This document shows, piece by piece, positions 37,026 to 47,594 of a stretch of DNA of 64,000 nucleotides. Within the stretch, counting starts at the first letter, position 1, and each line of letters opens with the position of its first letter. The stretch covers positions 2,046,001 through 2,110,000 of the forward strand of contig NW_025408677.1 of NCBI RefSeq assembly GCF_020360975.1. Direction: 5' to 3'. The notes under the pieces are model-generated. The model ran no database searches. It was not told where the DNA came from and worked only from the letters and a program-made list of their open reading frames with translations. A program made the position numbers and the translations under genes. The DNA comes from Hirsutella rhossiliensis. Lineage: Eukaryota > Ascomycota > Sordariomycetes > Hypocreales > Ophiocordycipitaceae.

Positions 37026-39657
37026 TCACCCGTCGAGGTGCGTAAACTCTCGAAACAGGGTCCAGTCCTCGAACCCCTGAGCAAGCTTCTCGACGCTCGA
37101 GTCGTCGGGATCCGTCATGGCCAGGTCCAAGTCGACCATGAACGTGGCCCGGATCTCGTCCGACACGTACGCCAGCCCCCGTTTCTTGAGCCGGCCAAAG
37201 ATGCTCCGCGCCTCGTCGCTCGACATGTCGCCGCTGCGCAGGGTCATGGTCAGCAGTGCCCGGCCGACGGCCTCGGCAACGCGGTACGACCGGCGCAGGC
37301 TCCCGTAGCCGTGGACGCAGTGGAGAAAGTAGAAGCGCCACGCCGGGTCCTTGGGCTCGTGCAGGACCGCGTTGGCCAGGTAGATCATGCCCGTGTGCCA
37401 GAGGATCGAGTATGCCGACTCCTTGTGCCGCGAGCGATAGATGACCACGAGGCTCTTGAGCTGCTCGACCGAGGCTTTGAAGGCGACTCGCGGACAGCTC
37501 TCGCGCGCCGCAAACGTGGCAAGACGGTCCTCGGGGCCTCGTACAAAGGGGCGGAAGATGTCGAGAATAGCCGCATGGAACCAAACACTAAACAATCACC
37601 TCGTAAGTCTCTTCACGCATACATGTATACAGTTCCGGATATATGCAAGCTGATACGCTATTCACAGTGTGAGGCTCACTGAAAGACCACGACGTGGTGC
37701 GCACTATCCTCGGACAGCGCGAGAGACTTTGGGAGGGTTTCCGCCCAGGCAAGAAGCTCGCGGTACTTGTGCTCCGCAAAGACAAGCGAGACATGGCCGC
37801 TCGCGGGTGCAGGCTGCTTGGGCGCATTCTGGTAATAGTCCCGGGTGACGCCGTGGAGGATGCGCCAGAACATACACAGCGCTGGGAAAGTCTCTCCCAT
37901 GTAGGGCGCCGTTGCCAGGGCGGGATCCCCCAAACCCGGCCCTTTCGCTGAGTGTTCCTTATGCGGCGTCGAGACAGGCTCTCGGACGCCTGGAATCGGG
38001 AGCTCGGGAGGGTGGTTCGGGTACTGGACACCTGGTTGCTGGTAGAACAGCGACATAAGCCTATCCCGGGCATCAGCTTCATGGATCACGTGTAAAGCAT
38101 CATAAATCATCCGAGCTCACACTATCCAGTTGAAGGTGCCCCAGGCCGCATATGAGGTCGCACTGCGCATGTCCCGGGGGAGCTCGTTGACCATCTTGAT
38201 CCCCACAGCCGGCTCCACGCCAAACAACGACATTCGCAAGCCCATGTGGAAGGTTGCGCCCAGGTACTCCAGCATGTGATGGTCCTTGCCTTGCCCGAGG
38301 GTGGCAAGACTTAGGAGCTGGGCGCTCGCGATGTTGAGAAGGGTGTCTGACGGCCCTTCAAGGCGCCAGAGCCGCTCTGCCTCGACACAGAAGAGCTGGG
38401 CTTGCGGGTAGGCATCTCTGTCGATAGCGGCATACATTTGCTAGTTTTCGTCAACGTGAGCATGGCCGAGGCGTGCACCCGCACGACTAAAGCACTTTGA
38501 GTCCCGTGAGGGGCGTCGGGGGAGAGAAAGGGGTCATACCGAACCCCAGTACAGTGTTGCGTTGGCCAACAGGCGAGAGCAATGTCGGGTCTGGCGAGCA
38601 ACCAGGTCGCCGATGAATAGGTCCGGATCAAAGGTGCCTAGCAGCGGATGGTCTGTCTCTAGGTAAAGCGAGATGACGCGGGCCGCAAACTCGTTAGTTA
38701 CAGGGACATTGGTCCAGAAAGCAATGTCCAAGTCGCGCAAGCGCTCGTCGCAATAGCTCGATCTCGACAGCACGATTTCGTCGGGCCCATAGCTCGAGAG
38801 AAACGGGTTCAATGCCGGGTCATCAGAGGTGCGGGCGGGATCCGAGTCGGTCGTCTCGATGGCCGCTTCGGGGGAGGCGCCGACCACCTGGCTGCTGAAC
38901 TTGATGCTGAGAAAGATCAGCAACAAGAGTCTTGACGGGACACTCTCAAAGGCGAACCTCGCGTCTCGAGAGTCTGGTCGGTGCAGCTGGACCGGCCCAA
39001 GTAAATTACACTCCTCCAAGGAGGAGGCGAAGAGGGGGTGCAGCGCGGGATACGAGACGGGGTTCTTGGTCATGAGCTCAAACTCTAGGCTGGGATACGG
39101 AGCTTCTTGGAGACCGACTGCCGTCTCGGATGCGTTTTCGGCCGGCGATTGCCTGAGCCCCAGCATGGACTTGACAATATGCGCCACGGCCGACAGGTCG
39201 TCGTTGGTCCGGAGCAGACGCAGGATGCCAAACGCTTCGCTCTCCGAGGCGGAGCGGAGGACCTGCACGATCTCGCAGGACTCGTCCACGATCGGTGGAC
39301 CGACGGCGGGCTTGTCGGCGTAGATGCATGGCACAGATCGCTGCTGGCAGGCCCTACAGCACGGGCGCTCCCCGTCACACTAGATGAAGCAGAAGAGTCA
39401 GGGCAGCGGCTCCAACCCACCGTTGCAAAGTCGACAGCAAGCATGGCTCCCGGGGACAAAGAGGCCTGGGAGCTCGCCGACTTTGCCTGACCGGCCGGAC
39501 ATACGCGGGCCTTCTTCCGGCGACATTCGTTGCAGGCCATCTGAGTGCCGACTCGCTGCCGTTTCTGCGGCACCAAGGAGCTGGTGGAAGCTGCATACGA
39601 GGCAGACTCTTCAGGGCCGCACAGCAAGTGGCGGAGTGGGGGGTGCCTCTTGGGCAT
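37026..39657 (-). CDS. Zn(II)2Cys6 transcription factor, nit-4/nirA-like
   Basis: Five exons on the minus strand (39,657-39,505; 39,379-38,540; 38,440-38,121; 38,060-37,680; 37,587-37,026) join in phase to 751 aa. The zinc cluster C-x2-C-x6-C-x6-C-x2-C-x6-C lies at residues about 42-69 and is split by intron 1, which removes a false reading that breaks the motif. The middle contains the fungal-specific domain, with A-A-W-G-T-F-N-W followed across an intron by L-M-S-L-F-Y-Q-Q-P-G. A further splice creates F-H-V-W-F-H-A-A-I-L-D-I-F-R-P-F. These blocks are characteristic of regulators annotated as nitrogen-assimilation factor nit-4-like, a broad and often mis-named family. The actual inducer and targets are unknown. 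The first in-frame ATG is at 39,657. Confidence 0.82.
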
Positions 39658-40359
39658 TGTGCCTCTGGAGCTCGTGTCGTGGCTGCTACTTGCTCTCCTC
39701 CTTGAGCGTGCGTGGCCAGCATCAAACCAGCGGTCCAAGGGGTGAAGGTCCAAGGGGTGAAGGAAGGGGCAAGCTCACATGATGCTGGACAACCCCGCCG
39801 CGGGTAATGGCGTTTATCGCGTCTATAACGGGATCCCCATGGCTCGAGGGTCTGCCTCAGTCTTGCTTGCCCTCCCCCCCAGTACTGTACTGGATAGAGA
39901 GACTCTGAACGAAGCCTTAGGCGGCCCTGGCTGGCTTATGTACCCAGCGCTTTGAAGACCCATGTACCACTCCAGTCGTTCCGCATTGATCTGGGCTTGG
40001 TTTCTGTCCTTGGTTCCACAGGAAAAGGGGACAGAGCGACTTGACGAGGCCCCGAAACGAAAGATGATGTGTCATGTGTTGAACACGTATATTCCGGCCG
40101 GCGCAGAAGACCGAAGCTTTGAGAAATCAAGGTGCATGGCGAGGCCGTTTCATTAAATCGACCAGTTGGGACGACGGGGTGAGAGGTGGCTGCTCACATC
40201 CATTTCACAAATCTTGAGGTGCGTGTGAACTCGCCCAAACATGGCATGTATCTATATACTGCGACGTAAGTAATTTTTGCTCTTCCCAAGCGTCTACTGA
40301 GCTATATCAGAAACTGGCTCTACGGCTGGCAGGCTTTAATCGATGTGAAGGATTTCCTG
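39658..40359. other. Intergenic, no gene supported
   Basis: 5' flank of the nit-4-like gene, and the 3' side of the degraded phosphotransferase-like gene. A short tandem GGTCCAAGGGGTGAA-type duplication lies at about 39,732-39,765. No credible frame. Confidence 0.45.
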
Positions 40360-41133
40360 TCACGTTCGCCACCGGGAGACCACATCGCCGGCCGGCCTGC
40401 CTCGGGTCAAGACCAGAGCCTTCTCCTGGGAGAGTATCGGCCGCACATACCCGTGCCATTCATCCTCCCAGGCCCTGCAGGCAATCATTGCGTAGGTGTA
40501 CTCCTAATACCCCGAATACCATGCCGCTGTCTCCCAGTCGAGAACCAATCGCCGCTCCATTTCCCTGCCGATGATGTTTTTTCTTTGCAGATCACCATGA
40601 GTGAAGAGCGATTCATGGTTCCGGAAGGGTGGTGACGGGGAGCACAGGATGGTAGTATGAGGGCTTTCTGGCCTGGGTCCCTATTATAAAGGTATTTCTC
40701 AGCCAGGGCTTCATTCAGCTTTGGTTCTGAACCAAAGGGCCCGCTGACTATGCCGTCTTCATATGCAGTCCAGAACATGGAAAGGTCGCTTCCCGGGATG
40801 CACAAAGTATCCGGGTGTAGGAAGGCTCCGTGAGGTATAGAAGCAAAGGGGCAGTGGACTTGATACCGCCGCCTTCTGTGGAGAGTCTGAAGCATGCCAG
40901 GTAGTTGATGCTGCGCCTCTCTGCATCTTTGGTCGAGAAATGGCAAAGACGTGCGGTATGAGAGCCTGTTGCGTTTGACGGACGAATAGCATCGTCTCGC
41001 CTTCGGGGCTAACGTTGAGGCCGAACTTGACGTTGTAACGGATGGGGTGGCATACGAATCGTCGACCAGTATGCTCCTTGAGAATGTGCCCGGAAGCATT
41101 GTTGCCGGCTGGCGATCGGAACGGAGCTGGCAA
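40360..41133 (-). pseudogene. Aminoglycoside phosphotransferase/choline-kinase-like pseudogene
   Basis: Minus-strand blocks in different frames together resemble the fungal APH-type kinase-fold family. An N-terminal block contains Y-N-V-K-F-G-L-N-V-S and M-L-F-V-R near 41,040-40,970. A middle block contains G-P-F-G-S-E followed by A-E-K-Y-L-Y-N near 40,740-40,690. A C-terminal block has the catalytic-loop motif T-H-G-D-L-Q-R-K-N-I and then V-L-D-W-E-T-A-A-W-Y near 40,600-40,520. Just after that, a Trp usually found in W-E-Y is a TAG stop. At least two frame changes plus this stop show it is not functional. Such proteins phosphorylate small molecules; what this one acted on is unknown. Confidence 0.6.
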
Positions 41134-41760
41134 TCGAGATTCGAGCGCCTTGTTCGTACATAATTTAGGGGATGCGTTGCATATTTAGAGCAGGTTGGGA
41201 TTCCAAGGGCCTCGACCCAGAGGCGGGGGAGCTTCTTCATACATGTAATTATGCAAGCCCCCGCAGCATGACAACGCCTTGCTCGTGTATGCCCAATCTT
41301 CTGGGCTTCTCGAGTGGCCCCTGGACAGGCGACTTTCATCAGCACAAAGGGCTTGACGGGGACCCGTCAGCCATCTGCAGTCGGCAACAGCAGCCAACGA
41401 CGCCACGACGCCAGATCGAGGATTGGCATCTTGTGTCTGGTCGCCAGCTGCGTGGGCATGAGGATTCTCTCTGCACTTTGGTTGGCCTGCCCGGAGCTCT
41501 GTGGGGAAACAAGCCCGTTGGCCGAAGCATGATTCCGACGGAGCATCTGGTAGACGTGAGACTGGGGCCCTTGCTGCGGCTTGGCGGCGATCGTTTCCCG
41601 GAGAGTTTGAACAAAGCCCAGTAATGACCGGATCATGATCCCGGACCCAATCCTGGAGACTCTGGTTAAAGCCGACTTCCTCCGGTCGAGCTCCGGGTAA
41701 TTTCACCGCCACCTTGGAAGAGAACACAGCGGCGTGATATCGCGAGCTTTTGAGATGCCG
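41134..41760. other. Intergenic or decayed, unassigned
   Basis: Minus-strand frames (for example near 41,640-41,400) have some coding texture and may be more of the decayed kinase-like gene or another relic. No motif was recognised and no intact structure can be built. Confidence 0.3.
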
Positions 41761-42964
41761 TCAATCGTCAAACTGTTGTTCCAGAGGCCTGCCTAGCAAG
41801 ATGTTCTTCAAATTCAGTCTCATGCTCCATTTGATCGACTCTGTGAACCCTTCCTGCCTCTCGCCGCCGTCCTCTCCTTGGCTGTTGATATCGCTGTCTC
41901 CAGTCAGGCGGCCCTTTGGCTTATGGTGGAATATGATGGTTGGGTTGACACTGAGACACTTGAGATGGTACGAGGCATCCGATCGCCCATCGCGACACAA
42001 GGCCGCGAGCGCGTTGTCGAACTCGGTATGTAGACCGTCGATGCTCAGCGCGTAGAGGATCTTTTTGGCTGCCTTCTGCGAGACGGCATAGGCGAAGGAG
42101 CAGACTGGTAGTCCGGACAGGTGAACAAGTCGTGTGTGCGGCGGGAAGGCTCCCCAATCCACCCACTGCGTAACTCTGCTGTACGACGGCATAGTCTCGT
42201 CGTCCTGGATGGCGTACTTGATGGAAATGTTTGCCCTGGCATCACCTTCGAGGCTGCGGTTCTCGTCTAGCATTTCGGGGAATACCTCGCCACAGTGGCC
42301 GAGCCAAAGGACGTCCCAGCCATCGCCGTAGGGTGAGTCGGGAGGGAATGAGGACGCGGACTCGCCCAAGACGTGGCGAGTACCTTGGGCGATATTGGAG
42401 AGCTGCGACTTGAGATGAACGTCCCAGTCTACATCATCCTCTAGGATCAAGGCAGAAGATATCCCGGTTTCGACGATCCTTTAAGCCATTATTAGTCTTG
42501 ACTGAAAACGGAAGCAAGGCTTTGATGTCCTCTATTGTGGGAACTTACCGGCGTATAATATTCATGTGGCCCCTCCAACTACCCAGGAAGTTTTCTTTTG
42601 CGCGATCAAGACTGATGCCGTATGGGACTGCCTTCTCTGCAATCGACGACGCCTTGACGCCGTCTTCCCAGTCAATGTCGAATTCGGTCAGGGAAGCCAT
42701 CAGGTCCAGCGCATCGCGCTTATCCGACCTCTCGGGCAGAGAAATGGCGATGACTCTTTCAAACCCGAGGGTCCTATTGGCCGTGCGCGGAAGATGGGAA
42801 GGCGCATGCACCGGACGAGCGTGTCGAATCGTGCTTATGTTGGCAGCCTGGGAAATCAAGGACAGAGCGTCGGTGCTTAAGTAGGCTATAATGACTCTGA
42901 GCGCAATGATAGCCAGGCCGCCCTTGAGGGCCAGTCGTAGGCTCCAATTCCGGGTGATGTGCAT
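41761..42964 (-). CDS. Glycosyltransferase family 25 protein, membrane-anchored
   Basis: Two exons (42,964-42,549 and 42,478-41,761; 70-bp intron with GTAAGT donor) encode 377 aa. Residues about 10-30 are a single hydrophobic anchor after a short basic N-terminus, giving a type II Golgi-like topology. The catalytic region opens with R-V-I-A-I-S-L-P-E-R-S-D-K-R, the GT25 N-terminal signature. The metal-binding I-L-E-D-D-V-D-W-D block is created across the splice. W-D-V-L-W-L-G-H-C-G-E follows near residue 230. The family transfers sugars (galactose in studied members) to proteins or lipooligosaccharide; the fungal substrate is unknown. A lumenal secretory-pathway role in glycan decoration is inferred. 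The start is the first ATG before the anchor. Confidence 0.8.
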
Positions 42965-44861
42965 GTCGAGGAAGCGTTGGCGGCGATGCGAACAACTCGT
43001 TGATCGTTCGGACGTAGGCGCGTGCGGGGAGAGCGAATGGGCGTAGGGAAGCGAGAGTAAGACGCATGGAGGCCTACAGCATGCGAGTTGGGCGCCGACG
43101 AGCTTGACATAGGGGGGCGTTGGAGGTGGGAGGAGTTCGACGGCAAGCCAGCAAGCGACGACAAGCCAAGAAGCCGCCCTCCTATTATCATATCTGGCTT
43201 TTGCAAAGCAACTCCGACCTGCAGTGCCTCGGCGAGTCATTTTCACAGCATAATGGATAGCTACATGTACCCAAGCTTGGCAATGACTCGAGACCTGGCA
43301 GCTGCCAGTGTAAGAAACCCTGACAAAGGCCGGCCCACAGGCGCTAGGCAGCCCCAGGAACGTACGCCGAGCATGCAAGACGGGAGGGGAAAAGGTGGGA
43401 CGAAAAGGGCGTCATCGTTGGTCACCCCACGAGCAAGACGCCGGGTCATTGTCAGGCTGGATGGTGAAACAGGGTCGTAAGCTTCCACGTCTGGGCCCAG
43501 AACGTCCCTCGAGACGTCCATGACTAGCTTGAACATTTACAGCGTCTGCTATGACTGCAATGTGTTGTCAATGCCGTTCTAGATTCTCCGTCGTGTTCTT
43601 GGTTTCGCCATGGCCAATCAGAACCTTGCCGCCGAACCCACGTCTTTTCCGCATGTAGGCCCCTGCGGCCCCTAGACCTTCCAACTGTCTCCCATAAGAT
43701 TCGTGGGAATGAAACCGTCAACACGAAGTAATCGAGCCTGTACCTATAGAGTTCAAAGTACACGTCAATGATATAATTGAGTGTCGAGTTGGCCAGCGTT
43801 GGCGATGGTCTTACTGGGCACAGGGTGGTTTCACGAACAGGGGTCCCTATAGTGACACAAATATGGCGGGACTTTGCTTCATTCTGATTAAATCGTATGC
43901 GGCATGACAAAGCGTGGAGCTGTTGTATAACGACAGATGGCCTGGAGCGTGACAGTATCCCTGTCGGAGAAGCTTGGACGCGTTTCAAGAATAACGGCGA
44001 CCGACGCTATTGGCTCTAATACGCATCGGTATCCTGCCGGCATTGGAACCTCCCGGCACGGCTAAAGGCCAGAACTACATACCTTCTTGCCAGGAATCGC
44101 TTCCAGGTGCATCAATGAAGAGGAGACGGTCTGAAGTACCAAAGGATCATGAGCACGTAATGGGCCGGCGTCAGCAGCCTGTCGGGAGAAAACCAAGTTC
44201 AATCACCAAGTATTTATATAGCATCATTTAAAAGAATGGGTTGAGGCCAACATGCTTAGAGCCAATATTAACCCGTTCCGTTCTGACGACACGACGAAGC
44301 TCATAGAACCGTAGAACGGCAACGGGAATGGGTGGAGCTTATTTTACGCTTCTTCTAGCTATCATGCCACATAGCTCGTCTGCCCTTACATATCACTGGT
44401 ACCCTATACACGTGTATATGGCTAGATGTCGATGTTCTCCAATGACGGTCTTGAGCTCCAAGTGTGTCTTCCTCGATTGGAAAGCTTACAAATTAACAAT
44501 ATAAACAGGGCAGCGAAACCAATAAATCGCAACAAGTCTCCCGACAGACTCGGGACTTCGATGGTTCAATGTATATCACGTAAGGCCGAGATGGTCGGGG
44601 ATCGTGGGCTCTAATTGTGTGAAACAAGATATCGAGGAACTATATGACAGAGGAAGGCTTTTTTTTAATGACAAACATCTAGACTCACCCCCAATGTGCC
44701 CATATGCATTTCAAATGCTCTTCTTTGCTACTACTCATACTTTGTGGTTTCCGTACAACGACTCTACTACTGAATTATATACGCATATCTGCGGCGACCC
44801 TATACACGTACCTCTGCCGCCAAATTATTTACTTGAAAAAATGGCTCTTTGCCACTCGTCT
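42965..44861. other. Intergenic, no gene supported
   Basis: About 1.9 kb between the GT25 5' end and the esterase 3' end. Scattered open frames up to about 150 codons overlap each other and carry no recognisable motif, signal peptide or credible splicing. Confidence 0.45.
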
Positions 44862-45829
44862 TCACGGCTTGCGGAAGGCCGACAGGAAGTCGACGACGGC
44901 TGGCGATGCATCAAACGCAGAGTCCTTGCCGGGCCACTTGTGGCTCTGGCCGTCCATCTTGATATGCCGCACCAAGCCCTCGCCGCCCGCGCATTTCCAC
45001 TTGATGTCGTGCACGCCGCCCGGGAGATCCTTGGTGCTGGAACTCGAGCATTGATTCCGTTTCGCCCACCGGGAAAGCCAGTCGGGGATCGCAGGGACGC
45101 GGCCGCCGCGGGCGTCTCCCCCCTCGTACGGGATCGTGCGGTCTGCCGTCCCGTGCAGCTCCATCATGGGCAGAGGCGAGCGGGACGGGTGGCAGTTCCG
45201 GTTGCCCACGACATCTGTGTAAAAGGCTCCGGAAACGGGGGCAAATGCGGCGAACTGCCCGCCGTGTTCGGACGAGCAGGCCAGGGTCCCGGCAAACCCG
45301 GCGCCGTTGGAGTGGCCGGTGGCGTAGACGCGCGCCTCGTCGACGCAGTAGGCGCCCTTGATGCGGTTGACCAAGTCGGTGGTGAAGGCCTCGTCGTCCA
45401 CGCCCTTCTTAGCATAGCTCGGGCCCTGCCAGTGTTTCTGTATTCAACATGTTAGTTCTGGTATTCAAGGGCCATGCAGCGAAAAAGAGGCCATACATCG
45501 ACGCCAGCAGGATAGACGGCAATCATGTCGGGGTTAACGCTTTCGTCAGAAAAGCGTGTCTCGTTCTCGAAATCCTCGAGTTTGTTGCCGGCGCCATGGT
45601 ACGCAATCAAGAGCGGCTTGGGCTTGTCGGCTTCGTAGTTTGAGGGGAGATGGATCCGATATGTGCGTTTTCCGCCGCTGCTTTGGAAACTGAATTCGCG
45701 CGTCTTGCCGACAAAGTCGTGCGACTTGCCGCATCCCGGAGAGGCCCGTCGGTGGATAGCGGCACCCTGGACGGCACACGCAAGACCCAGGATCAGGGCA
45801 AGGAAGCTGACTCCTATTCTCGGCGCCAT
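44862..45829 (-). CDS. Secreted CE1-type esterase (feruloyl/polysaccharide esterase-like)
   Basis: Two exons (45,829-45,497 and 45,437-44,862; 59-bp intron with GTATGG donor, CTAAC branch, CAG acceptor) encode 302 aa. Residues 1-22 are a signal peptide, with a possible Arg-Arg processing site just after. The alpha/beta-hydrolase features are clear: L-L-I-A-Y-H-G-A-G (oxyanion side), the nucleophile elbow G-H-S-N-G-A-G, the acid near H-G-T-A-D-R-T-I-P-Y, and the His in G-Q-S-H-K-W-P. Paired cysteines near the elbow match the feruloyl esterase/PHB-depolymerase-like group. Expected role is extracellular cleavage of ester bonds in plant cell wall or related polymers; substrate specificity cannot be read from sequence. 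Confidence 0.85.
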
Positions 45830-47324
45830 GTTTCTTCAGAGGGAGGATTCAATGAGGGCTGGGCACTCGGATTCCGTCTACAACGAACAGGGGAAACGGA
45901 CGCAACGAGAGGATCACTGTGCCACGGGAACGGATTCTCTTTAAACGAGGCAGTAATTATCACCGATGAAAACCCCTGCACGGCCCGAGGCCTTGGATGT
46001 CAGCAGCCCCGTTGCGTCATGCGTGTGCCATCAGCGGAAGCTCCGAAGCCACTGCAGGTAAGCTTAGTTTGGCCCCTGCATAGTTGCCATCGGGCCAGGT
46101 GGCGCTTTGACAATGCATTGTGACAGCCGTGCCGCTGAGAATATCTGCCGCCCAGGGCTGACTGTCAGCTCCTTCGTGGCCCTAAAGTATGACACGGCCT
46201 GTTGCTGCGCCATAGCGTTGCACGGGTTGGCCGCCCGAACTCGGCCAGGCATGTGCGTGCTTATTCACTCGCTGTTCAACTGACGCCTGTAACCTCGCAC
46301 GGATAGTACGGCAAGCTGGTCCTCTTCTCCATGGGCCGCCTGGTGCTGACATGGAAAGACGAAGGTATCAATGATGACATGATCCTTTGGTTCAAAATAT
46401 CCCAACGTCGTCCCTTGTCGTGCGATGGTTTTAACAGAATCCAAGCACACAAAACAAAGACATTCGACAATTATGGCGGAAGAACAAGAGATGCTCATTG
46501 GTAGAGAAGTTTGAGAAGTTTTGAGTTTGGCGAGCCTTGCTCTAGGGCTGGCCGTTGAGAGACGGCGTCGAGCGCCGCGTGGCAAACCGAGCCCGTCCTT
46601 ATTTCCCCTGAATGTGTGTCCATAGTTAGTCAAAATCGCGGCGGTATTGACGTCATGGACCATGGGATTTCATGAGACACAACGTGGGTGTGGAGATTCA
46701 TAGACTGGTTCTATCAACGCCGTTGAAACTCAATGGCCACGAGCCGCGGACAAGTTTCTAAGATCAGTCCAGCGAACGACTCCTCTTCTTTGCCACTTAT
46801 TAGCGGCCGGAAACCCCGAGCGTACCTGAGAGGCAACATTCAATGATAAGTCTTCTCTTGTAGTAGCTCTTCCCAAACTGCCTTCTAAGCTTGAATAGTT
46901 CTAAGATCGGCAAAGTAGTTGATTGTCGATGCTGGAAAACGTCTCCAGGTGCGCTACGTATGTGCCTGGAATATGCACACACCAATTGGCAGTATCGGCG
47001 CTGTGCCTGGACCAGCCACACCTCCCTGTTTTGGGGTCTATCCGATGGTGTAAACGCTCTAATGGTTAAAAGGGGCCTCTGGATAATTCTCAGCAATTGC
47101 CTGATGCTATTCAGATTGCTTTGTCCCACTGCCGTCGTCGTGCCAGGCGTGGGACACGGCTGTCTGATAACTGCTCTATGGCCAGTTTCTGTTTGACCGA
47201 GCCTGTCGTCAAATCCCGCCCCCTCGTCAACGAGTCTCAGCCTAACTCTCAGCCTGAAAGACAGATAGTCGCAAGCAGTTGCAATTACCAGTTCCTTAAC
47301 AACCAGCGTCGCTGTCTGGCTATT
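45830..47324. other. Intergenic, no gene supported
   Basis: 5' flank of the esterase and 3' side of the small peptide gene. A minus-strand frame at 46,265-46,663 (132 codons) lacks a signal peptide, motif or codon bias and is not called. Confidence 0.45.
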
Positions 47325-47594
47325 TTAAATAGCGCAAATCCGTTCACCATTTCCAAGGGTTTTGCAAGTCTTGAAACAGGCGTCGCGTCAGAACAACATC
47401 GAGAGGGCAAGCATTCATTTCAAGTCCTTGGCTGACGTTAATTCATCGGAATTACTTACGGAGGTGTTGTTGCAGTGCTGCCGCCTGTTCCGCCCAATCC
47501 AACAACCTCCTCGTTTCTCAGCGGTCGAAATAGCGGCCGCCTGAACAAGAGAAAATCCCACACAGAGGGTGAAGATGGTGCTGAAGACCTTCAT
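47325..47594 (-). CDS. Two-exon small secreted cysteine-rich peptide precursor
   Basis: Not visible as a long ORF. ATG at 47,594; exon 1 47,594-47,460 and exon 2 47,369-47,325 join in phase across a 90-bp intron (GTAAGT donor, CTGAC branch, AAG acceptor) to 59 aa. Residues 1-20 are a textbook signal peptide. A short propeptide ends in the Kex2 dibasic site K-R at residues 27-28. The remaining 31 residues form a basic peptide with a symmetric C-x9-C-x5-C-x9-C pattern, enough for two disulfides. Splicing is required to bring in the last two cysteines, which supports the model. I do not recognise a family. A secreted signalling, antimicrobial or effector peptide is possible, as inference only. 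Confidence 0.65.

Noticed and set aside
36915..37682. Plus-strand ORF of 255 codons opposite the nit-4-like gene
   Set aside because: Antisense shadow; the minus-strand exons have a zinc cluster, conserved fungal-domain blocks and correct splice sites.
44604..45455. Plus-strand ORF of 283 codons opposite the esterase
   Set aside because: Shadow of the esterase second exon, which has the complete catalytic triad on the minus strand.
46265..46663. Minus-strand 132-codon ORF
   Set aside because: No signal peptide, domain or splice evidence; length is within what chance gives in this base composition.
47325..47594. Dikaritin/ustiloxin-type RiPP precursor
   Set aside because: Only one core with no internal repeats, and no DUF3328 (UstYa-like) or tyrosinase gene nearby; a disulfide peptide fits better.
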